From Microvirga arsenatis (lineage in GTDB: Bacteria; Pseudomonadota; Alphaproteobacteria; Rhizobiales; Beijerinckiaceae), in NCBI RefSeq assembly GCF_009910705.1, contig NZ_JAAAXJ010000005.1:186001-250000 (forward strand): a stretch of DNA of 64,000 nucleotides, read 5' to 3'. Below, piece after piece: positions 58,398 to 64,000 of the stretch (the stretch's first letter is position 1; the number at the start of each line of letters is the position of its first letter). A program made the translations under genes and the position numbers. The notes beneath the pieces are model-generated. The model was not told the origin of the DNA. It worked only from the letters and a program-made list of their open reading frames with translations, and did not search any database.

Positions 58398-60368
58398 ATG
58401 GCGGTTCAGCCCGGCTGGCCTTGCGCACTGCTGCCTGCCTCGCCGCCCTCCGTGGGCGACCGGCTGAGTGCTCCGGCGCAGGAGGATCTGCTGCCGCAGG
58501 TGATCGCCACCGCCCCGCGCGGCGTGATCTGGGGCACGGACGAAGCCAGCGACGGCACCGGCGCCTCGCCGGTGATGCGCAAGGTCTGGACGGCCATGGC
58601 CGGCTGGATGGCGGACCTCTACAAGGTTGCCTTCGACACGGCCGCGCAGTGCTTTCCCTCCGGCATCACGTTCTCTCTTGAGGACTGGGAGGCGGAGTAC
58701 GGCCTACCCGATCCCTGCACCTCGCCGGAATCCGGCGTGCAGGGCCGCATCAATGCCGTTCGGGCGCGCTTCGGCGCGCAGGGAGGGTCGAGCCCGGCCT
58801 ACTTCGTGTGCCTGGCCGCCTCGATCGGCTACGAGGTCACCATCACCGAGCCCGCGGACTTCATCTGCGATGTGTCGGAATGCGACGGCGACGACACGGT
58901 GGTGAACGTCAACGGGCACCATGAATGGGTGGTGCGGCTCAACGGGCTCGGCGACACTTGGTTCTATTGCGACGAGGGAGAGTGCGACGACACGCCCCTC
59001 GAAGGCTTCGTGGTCGCCACCGATCTCGAATGCCTGTTCCGGCGGGTGGCGCCGGAGCACACCACGGTCGTGTTCGATTACACGGTGGCCTTCTGGTCGA
59101 TGGAGGGCAGCGGTCTCGACTTCGACTTCGTGAACGACGTCTATGCCATTGACCGCACCACGACGGAGCGGGCGGCGGCTTTCACCTGTGTGCGCGCCTC
59201 TCCCGGCATGGCGCAGCGCGCGGACGGCACCTGGGTGTCGTTTGCGGCCAACGAGCCGCGCATCACTGACAACGGTCTGCTGGTCGAGGAGGCGCGCGTC
59301 AATTACCTCACCAACCCAGCCAATCTTGGGGCGGTCGTCGGCGCGAAGGGCGCGGGCGGCGCGCTGCCGACAGGCATGGGATCGGGGGACTTTACCGCTG
59401 CCCAGATCTGGCAGGTTCTTGGAACCGGCACCGAGGATGGCATCCCCTACTTCGACGTGAGGGTTCACACCAACGGCCAGAACAACGACCGCACCTACTG
59501 GGCGTTTGCATGGAGCAACGGCAACCAGAACAACTTTGCACCTAACGATGTCGTCTCAGCGGCGGTCTTCATCCGGCAACTGTCCGGGAGTAAACCCTCG
59601 CAGGCGCAATACTGCATCCGCCAGAGCACGAACACAGGGGCCTCAGCGGGTTCTGATCTGAGTGCGACCATTCCGCAATCGTTGCTCGATGCTGCTTCCC
59701 TGAAGGATGCAAGGTTCAAGACTGAGAACCGGACGCTCAATGGCGCATCGGTGGCCAGAGCGCATACGTTCCTGATCGTCACGGTTCCTGTCGGTGCCCC
59801 GTTCGACCATACGTTCCGGATTGGCATCGCGGACCTGCAGAAAGGGGCGTTCATCACGTCTCCGATCACTAGCACCGTCACGAATGCTGTCGTGACGCGC
59901 CAGGCCGATCAGATCACGCGGGTGCTCGGGGCAGAGTTCAATCCGGTCGAGGGCACCTTCTATGCCGAGGCGCTTCATAACCCCGGGACGGCTGGGCTTG
60001 CATCGGATACCCTCCTGCACATCGATGACGGCACCGCGTCAAACCGCATGATGATCACGCGCAATATCCCGAACATCGGTGGGTTTGTGGTGACGAGCGG
60101 CGGTGTCACAGGGTTCGATGTGGCCCCAGGCGCAGCTATCGCCGATGGCAGCGTGTCGCGCATCGCGGGCGCTTACAAGGCGGCCGATTGCGGTGTCTCG
60201 AGTGGCGGGTCCGCAGTCGCGACCGGGGCGGCCGCTATCCCGGCCGTGTCGGCCTTGCGTCTCGGAACCCGGCCGGGAGGTACGGTTCCTCTCAATGGCT
60301 ACATCCGGCGCATCACCTACTTCCCCGAGCGCCTCTCCAATGCGGAGCTTCAGGCCCTGACCGCCTGA
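58398..60368 (+). CDS. gp48-like baseplate protein fused to a lectin-like receptor-binding domain
   Basis: 656 residues. Residues ~1-230 are the YmfQ/gp48 type (DLLPQVIATAPRGVIWGTD, RKVWTAMAGWMADLYKVAFDTAAQCFPSGITFSLEDWEAEYGLPDPC). The rest is a different domain that starts near FWSMEGSGLDFDFVNDVYAID and ends in a lectin-like beta fold (FNPVEGTFYAEALHNPG, LLHIDDGTASNRMMITR, YIRRITYFPERLSNAELQALTA). The C-terminal part has lower GC in places. The fusion places a receptor-binding domain directly on the baseplate. Confidence 0.8.
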   Translation: MAVQPGWPCALLPASPPSVGDRLSAPAQEDLLPQVIATAPRGVIWGTDEASDGTGASPVMRKVWTAMAGWMADLYKVAFDTAAQCFPSGITFSLEDWEAEYGLPDPCTSPESGVQGRINAVRARFGAQGGSSPAYFVCLAASIGYEVTITEPADFICDVSECDGDDTVVNVNGHHEWVVRLNGLGDTWFYCDEGECDDTPLEGFVVATDLECLFRRVAPEHTTVVFDYTVAFWSMEGSGLDFDFVNDVYAIDRTTTERAAAFTCVRASPGMAQRADGTWVSFAANEPRITDNGLLVEEARVNYLTNPANLGAVVGAKGAGGALPTGMGSGDFTAAQIWQVLGTGTEDGIPYFDVRVHTNGQNNDRTYWAFAWSNGNQNNFAPNDVVSAAVFIRQLSGSKPSQAQYCIRQSTNTGASAGSDLSATIPQSLLDAASLKDARFKTENRTLNGASVARAHTFLIVTVPVGAPFDHTFRIGIADLQKGAFITSPITSTVTNAVVTRQADQITRVLGAEFNPVEGTFYAEALHNPGTAGLASDTLLHIDDGTASNRMMITRNIPNIGGFVVTSGGVTGFDVAPGAAIADGSVSRIAGAYKAADCGVSSGGSAVATGAAAIPAVSALRLGTRPGGTVPLNGYIRRITYFPERLSNAELQALTA

Positions 60369-60416
60369 GGCTCCATCCCCCTTCCATTCCGCCTCAACCA
60401 CTTCGGGAGTTTCCTG

Positions 60417-61112
60417 ATGCGCTATGTCGCGCCCTCCGGTACGCCGGATCCCTTCAATGAAAGCGTCGGCTATGTCGGCCGCAACCTCGCGGCCGGCACG
60501 CAGGGCTCGCGCATCCCGCCGCGGGCCGTCGAGCATCCGCAGCGTGAGATCGTCAACGTCATCAAAGAGGTGCTGACGCCGAGCGAAAGCGACACGACCC
60601 AGCTTCTCAAGGCCATCAGAGCTTTGATCTCAGCCCAGGCGTCGTCCTATGCCGTGCTCGCGCACACGGAGCCGGCCGGAACGAATGCCGGCAATGCGCC
60701 GGCCGCCAACACCTGGTTCACGCGCAAGACCAATGCGATCATCGCCGATCCGAAGGGTATCGTGACCCTGTCGTCCGATCAGTTCACCCTTCAAGCGGGG
60801 CGATATCTCTTCCAAGCCTATGTACTCGGTGAGGCCGTCCAGCGCCACATGGCGCGGCTCTACAACGTCTCCGATGCCGTCGTGGTGGACTACAGCACGA
60901 CCGCGAACGCGAACGACGCCGGATCGGCTGACCTTGTGAATTCCTATGCGATCATCTTCACCGAGATCAACATAGCATCAACCAAGACATTCCGCATTGA
61001 ACAGCGCGTCGATCAGGTTGGGTTCTCAGGGCAGACCTACGGACTTGGTCTGTCGAATACCTTTGGCGCTCCAAACCGCTATACCCTTATCACCATCCAG
61101 AAGGTCGGCTGA
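60417..61112 (+). CDS. Tail fibre protein
   Basis: 231 residues. N-terminal RNLAAGTQGSRIPPRAVEHPQREIVNVIKEV is a Mu-like fibre adapter; QFTLQAGRYLFQAYVLGEAVQRHMARLYNVSDA and the end YTLITIQKVG form a small trimeric head as in other phage fibres. It gives host contact together with the preceding lectin-like domain. GGGAGTTTCCTG upstream. Confidence 0.8.
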   Translation: MRYVAPSGTPDPFNESVGYVGRNLAAGTQGSRIPPRAVEHPQREIVNVIKEVLTPSESDTTQLLKAIRALISAQASSYAVLAHTEPAGTNAGNAPAANTWFTRKTNAIIADPKGIVTLSSDQFTLQAGRYLFQAYVLGEAVQRHMARLYNVSDAVVVDYSTTANANDAGSADLVNSYAIIFTEINIASTKTFRIEQRVDQVGFSGQTYGLGLSNTFGAPNRYTLITIQKVG

Positions 61113-61114
61113 TC

Positions 61115-61555
61115 ATGACACTCGATGAAATCGCAATCCGTCGCGCCCTGACGCATCTCGGCATCCTCGACGGCTACCGGGATGTCTCGTCTTACGAGGC
61201 GTTCGTCGAGACGGCGGACGCTGATGGCATTCGGGAACGCTACGGCAGGGAACTGCCGACGGAGCAGGAGCTGTTCAAAGCCCTGGCTGAGGCGGACCAG
61301 GCGAGCGACCCTCCCAAGCGCCGGTTCTCCTTCCTCGAGTTCATGGACCTGTTCAAGGAGCCCGAGCAACTGACGCTTGTAGAAGCCTCCATGACCTTTC
61401 CGGCGATCAAGCTCTGGTACGACCGGGCCGTCGGAGCGCAGTTCATCGACCTCGACGATCCGCGCACGGAGGCAGGCCTGCAGAAGCTGGTCGATGAGAG
61501 CCTGATCTCGGCGGAGCGTAAGGTATCCGTCATGGCGGGGAAGGGACCAGCCTAA
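61115..61555 (+). CDS. Phage protein after the fibre gene
   Basis: 146 residues: MTLDEIAIRRALTHLGILDGYRDVSSYEAFVETADADGI, KRRFSFLEFMDLFKEPEQLTLVEASMTFPAIKLWYDRAVG, acidic and helical. No known domain. It may be a fibre assembly factor, by position (2 bases after the fibre gene). Confidence 0.55.
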   Translation: MTLDEIAIRRALTHLGILDGYRDVSSYEAFVETADADGIRERYGRELPTEQELFKALAEADQASDPPKRRFSFLEFMDLFKEPEQLTLVEASMTFPAIKLWYDRAVGAQFIDLDDPRTEAGLQKLVDESLISAERKVSVMAGKGPA

Positions 61556-61671
61556 CTGCTATTGCGCTGGGCGGGGCCACCGTCACTGATCCGCCGTTGT
61601 GGCTGGATTGGGGATGAACCCGACACCGTCCTTGCCGATCTGTGATCCCGGCTGACCGTCAGCCGCAGAAC

Positions 61672-61696
61672 AGCCGCCCCGCTGGGCGGCTTTTTC
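61672..61696 (+). terminator. Terminator before the lysis module
   Basis: AGCCGCCC-CGCT-GGGCGGCT followed by TTTTTC. It ends the tail transcript 116 bases after the last tail-fibre-linked gene. Confidence 0.85.
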
Positions 61697-61709
61697 TTTG
61701 GGGGCAAAC

Positions 61710-61943
61710 ATGAAACTCATCGACAACGTCAAGACCGTGCTGACGAAGGGCCTCAGCGCGCAGGTGGTCTACCTGGGGGCGCTCGCCGAGATCGTCCTCG
61801 AATACGTGCTTCAGGTCGGCGGACTGCCCCCTTGGGCCGTCCTGGTCCTGCTCGGCGCCATCTTGGTCGCCCGCGTGATCAAGCAGGACTCCGTGTCCGG
61901 CGGGGCGTCCGAGCAGACGGAGTCCGACCCATGGGCCGTGTGA
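61710..61943 (+). CDS. Candidate holin
   Basis: 77 residues from ATG 61710 (GGGGGC upstream). Two hydrophobic segments (SAQVVYLGALAEIVLEYVLQV and PPWAVLVLLGAILVARVI) with a charged C-terminus (QDSVSGGASEQTESD). Size, two-helix form and a position directly before the endolysin fit a class II holin. It overlaps the endolysin by 13 bases. Confidence 0.65.
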   Translation: MKLIDNVKTVLTKGLSAQVVYLGALAEIVLEYVLQVGGLPPWAVLVLLGAILVARVIKQDSVSGGASEQTESDPWAV

Positions 61944-62401
61944 TCACGAAACGACGGTCGGCGGCGGCCGTCGCGCTCTGCATGACCTTCACGGGGGGCT
62001 GGGAGGGCGTTCAGACCTTCGCCTATCCCGATCCCGCCACGAAGGGGCACCCCTGGACGATCTGTTACGGCGAAACCGAAGGGGTCAAGAAAGGCGACAG
62101 GCGCACGATCGAGGAGTGCAAGGAAGGCCTGCGCAAGGGAATCGAGGAGCGCTACGGCGCAGCCGTCGATGCATGCACCAAGGTCGCGATCACCGACCGG
62201 CAGTGGGTGGCCTTCACATCATTCGCTTGGAACCTCGGCACGGGCCGGTACTGCAAAAGCATCGCCCCTCTCGTGAACGCCGGAAACATCCGGGCAGCGT
62301 GCGACAAGCTCATGGAGTTCGTCTACGCCAACAAGATCAAGTTCCGGGGCCTCGTCCGCCGCCGCGCGGCGGAACGGGAACTCTGCATGGCGGATCTCTG
62401 A
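61931..62401 (+). CDS. Endolysin, lysozyme (GH24 family)
   Basis: 156 residues. The N-terminal segment SAAAVALCMTF is a weak membrane or signal-arrest anchor. The active centre GGWEGVQTFAYPDPATKGHPWTICYGETEG holds Glu, Asp and Thr in the T4/lambda-type lysozyme spacing. QWVAFTSFAWNLGTGRYCKSIAPLVNAG completes the fold. It hydrolyses peptidoglycan. A signal-anchor-release type is possible. Confidence 0.9.
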   Translation: MGRVITKRRSAAAVALCMTFTGGWEGVQTFAYPDPATKGHPWTICYGETEGVKKGDRRTIEECKEGLRKGIEERYGAAVDACTKVAITDRQWVAFTSFAWNLGTGRYCKSIAPLVNAGNIRAACDKLMEFVYANKIKFRGLVRRRAAERELCMADL

Positions 62402-62403
62402 CC

Positions 62404-62736
62404 ATGCTGAACCTGAACCCCTGGATCATCGCGGGCGGCCTGGCTGCCCTGATTGCGACCGGAGGCGCCGGCTACCTGAAGGGGTATGCCGATGCCGACC
62501 GGAGCGCCGAGCTCAAGTCTGTCAAGGAGCAGCGTGACGGGCTTCTCCAGCTTTGGACCGCCGAGCAGGCTGCCCGTGCGGCCGATGCCGCGCGCTACGC
62601 CGAAAACGAAACCCTCCTGCGCGACCTTCAGCAGAAAGCCGAGGCCGATGCCCAGAACCTTCAAGACGGGGATCGCGTCTGCCTCGATCCTGCTGACACT
62701 GACAGCCTGCGTCAGCACTTCCGCGCCGCGCGCTGA
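62404..62736 (+). CDS. Inner-membrane spanin (Rz-like)
   Basis: 110 residues. One N-terminal membrane helix (NPWIIAGGLAALIATGGAGYLKGYA) is followed by a coiled coil (ELKSVKEQRDGLLQLWTAEQAARAADAARYAENETLLRDLQQKAEADAQNL). This is the i-spanin form. Directly follows the endolysin. The outer spanin gene begins inside it in another frame. Confidence 0.85.
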   Translation: MLNLNPWIIAGGLAALIATGGAGYLKGYADADRSAELKSVKEQRDGLLQLWTAEQAARAADAARYAENETLLRDLQQKAEADAQNLQDGDRVCLDPADTDSLRQHFRAAR

Positions 62737-62929
62737 TCTGCCTGCCATGCCCGCGGACTTGCCCTCCTGCTTCGCGCGCCTCGTGCCGGAGCCAGGCCCG
62801 GGCGCGCTGACCAAAAGCCAGGTCTTCGGCCTCATCGCCCGCCTGCGCCGCTCCGAGCTGGAGAAGGCGCAATGCGGGCGCCGGGCGCTCGCCTTCTATG
62901 ACGATCTGAGGAAAGGGCTCGCGAAATGA
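62648..62929 (+). CDS. Outer-membrane spanin lipoprotein (Rz1-like, nested)
   Basis: 93 residues from ATG 62648 in a +1-like frame inside Rz. MPRTFKTGIASASILLTLTACVSTS has a lipobox LTAC. Pro-rich sequence (PRADLPAMPADLP) and the tail LRRSELEKAQCGRRALAFYDDL follow. The first ~30 codons overlap Rz out of frame; the rest continues beyond. This nested Rz/Rz1 form is classical for lambda-like phages. Confidence 0.8.
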   Translation: MPRTFKTGIASASILLTLTACVSTSAPRADLPAMPADLPSCFARLVPEPGPGALTKSQVFGLIARLRRSELEKAQCGRRALAFYDDLRKGLAK

Positions 62930-63144
62930 GCGACGATACCCGCGAGCGGATCGCCGCCCTGGAGGTCAAGGTCGAGCACCTGACCGAAATGCAGGAGCGC
63001 AACACCCGCGTGGTCACCGAACTGCGGGATCTCCTCCTGCAGGCCAAAGGCGCCCGCTGGCTCCTCGGCATCCTGATCGCCATCGGCAGCTTCTCGGCCG
63101 GCATGCTGGCCAAGTATCTGCCCTATCCCCTGACGCCACGGTGA
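62926..63144 (+). CDS. XhlA-like coiled-coil membrane protein
   Basis: 72 residues. Coiled coil (ERIAALEVKVEHLTEMQERNTRVVTELRDLLLQAK) then one membrane helix (ARWLLGILIAIGSFSAGMLAKYL). XhlA/holin-accessory type by pattern. Overlaps the spanin stop (ATGA). A second lysis-related factor is the likely role. Confidence 0.65.
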   Translation: MSDDTRERIAALEVKVEHLTEMQERNTRVVTELRDLLLQAKGARWLLGILIAIGSFSAGMLAKYLPYPLTPR

Positions 63145-63152
63145 GGCCGTTC

Positions 63153-64000
63153 ATGAGCAAGAAAGCCAAGCCCGTTCAGGGGCAGCACATTCGTCCGGAG
63201 GTGGAGGCCGAATTGGAGCGACGCATCCGAGAGCGGCCACAGGTTCCGCCTGCGCACCACGCGGATGCCCTTGGCGTCGGCCGTCGTTCCGCTTGGCGGA
63301 TTGCGGCCCGCATCCGGGAGGAACAAGGCGCCGCCGAGCTTCCTTCCGAAGCGACGGAGCCTGCCGAAGCGGGTGCCCATCGCCTCGGCGGTACGGCGGC
63401 CGACCGCCGCATCGTCGCCCTCGAGGACGAGAACAAGCGGCTGCGCAAGGAGCTGAAGGAGGTGCACCGGGCCGAGCTGACGGAGGAGAGCGTTCGCGCG
63501 ATCCTCGGCCGGATCGCCGATGCGCCCACCGAGCCGCCGCGCTGGCTGCTCTCGCCGGACAAGGCCTCGGCCGACCGCACCCCCGAGGTGCCGGCGACGA
63601 TCTGGTCGGATTGGCACCTCGGCGAGGTCGTCTCCCGGGCCGAGACCAACGGCCTGAACGTCTACGACATCGCGACCGCCGAGGCGCGGGTGCGCCGCCT
63701 GGTGGACGCTACGGTTCATCTGTGTCGACACCACGGCCCGGGTCGCTATCCCGGCATCGTGGTGAACCTGCTCGGAGATTTCGTCTCCGGCGGGCTCCAT
63801 CCCGAACTGGCGAAGACGGATGCGGAGGAATCGATCCCCTCGGCTCTTCGGGCGCGTGATCTGCTGGTGTGGGGTCTGGAGACGCTGGCGGCCGAGTTCG
63901 GGCGTGTCTACGTGCCCTGCGCGTCCGGCAACCACGGCCGGGCCACGGTGAAGCCGGAACACAAGCGCTACGTCTTCAAGAACTACGACTGGCTGATCTA
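63153..64000 (+). CDS. Phage metallophosphoesterase with HTH (3' partial)
   Basis: At least 282 residues, open at the window end. N-terminal HTH (ERRIRERPQVPPAHHADALGVGRRSAWRIAARIREEQ), a coiled coil (RIVALEDENKRLRKELKEVHRAELTEESVRAILGRIAD), then a calcineurin-like domain: IWSDWHLGE (D-x-H), NLLGDFVSGG (G-D) and ASGNHGR (G-N-H). The DNA-binding and phosphoesterase parts suggest a nuclease-like DNA-processing protein, as in phage-associated DNA exonuclease-type enzymes. Start ATG 63153 is supported by GTGAGGCC. Confidence 0.75.
   Translation, partial: MSKKAKPVQGQHIRPEVEAELERRIRERPQVPPAHHADALGVGRRSAWRIAARIREEQGAAELPSEATEPAEAGAHRLGGTAADRRIVALEDENKRLRKELKEVHRAELTEESVRAILGRIADAPTEPPRWLLSPDKASADRTPEVPATIWSDWHLGEVVSRAETNGLNVYDIATAEARVRRLVDATVHLCRHHGPGRYPGIVVNLLGDFVSGGLHPELAKTDAEESIPSALRARDLLVWGLETLAAEFGRVYVPCASGNHGRATVKPEHKRYVFKNYDWLI

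Larger units (their letters stand above)
17361..64000. mobile_element. Prophage, lambda-like head with Mu-like contractile tail (right end outside window)
   Basis: It starts at the tRNA-Met gene with an integrase gene and contains immunity, replication, packaging, head, tail and lysis modules in phage order. All essential modules look intact. The right attachment site, expected to repeat part of the tRNA 3' half, is not in the window, so the element is longer than 46.6 kb. Confidence 0.95.

Noticed and set aside
17361..64000. Mu-like transposable phage
   Set aside because: Only the tail is Mu-like; a serine recombinase and tRNA junction are present and no MuA/MuB-like genes are seen.

Overview
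The window is GC-rich alphaproteobacterial DNA. The left 17.3 kb is host chromosome and the remaining 46.6 kb is one prophage that runs off the right edge. CtrA, ChpT, SciP, an EipA/DUF1134 protein, a FliJ-like protein, PmtA and MnmA point to the Hyphomicrobiales (Rhizobiales). A Methylobacteriaceae or Microvirga-like host is my inference, not something the sequence proves.

Host part (1-17404). Two small membrane/stress proteins (DUF3618 and ElaB/YqjD-like) end at a strong terminator. They are followed by a UvsE-type UV endonuclease between two single-domain response regulators, a SWIB protein, a secreted transglutaminase-like protein, a D-amino-acid aminotransferase, a coiled-coil membrane protein, EipA and CysQ. 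From 9.0 to 14.8 kb lies a cell-cycle block: chpT, ctrA, fliJ, a stand-alone Fis/FlbD-type DNA-binding protein and sciP. Three GANTC sites lie upstream of ctrA and a near-consensus CtrA box lies upstream of sciP. MnmA, PmtA and a tRNA-Met(CAU) with a good sigma-70 promoter close the host section.

Prophage (17361 to beyond 64000). A large serine recombinase reads into the tRNA, and its stop codon lies in the anticodon loop. A long leftward operon (about 30 down to 19 kb) carries small proteins, a MazG-like pyrophosphohydrolase, SSB, a Gp37/DUF5131 protein, a nucleoside deoxyribosyltransferase-like protein, a sliding clamp (DnaN), DUF2303 and an HD phosphohydrolase. An immunity region (28.9-30.8 kb) holds an S24-type repressor, a Cro-like protein and palindromic operators arranged like lambda OL and OR. 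The rightward early genes include a helicase-DNA methyltransferase fusion and a prim-pol/D5 helicase, followed by a 340-bp block of 9-bp iterons that I take as the likely replication origin.

The late region combines a lambda-type head and packaging module (small and large terminase, gpW-like, portal, protease, capsid) with a Mu-type contractile tail (sheath, tube, frameshifted chaperone, tape measure, gp43 to gp48, PAAR tip). It then has fibres, a holin candidate, endolysin, nested Rz/Rz1 spanins and a metallophosphoesterase cut by the window end. The right attachment site is not in the window.

Most worth following up: the iteron origin, the OL/OR operator system, the clamp with a neighbouring protein that carries a clamp-binding-like motif, the -1 frameshift site, the capsid protein with a signal-peptide-like N-terminus, and the set of nucleotide-pool enzymes that partly resembles that of 2-aminoadenine phages.
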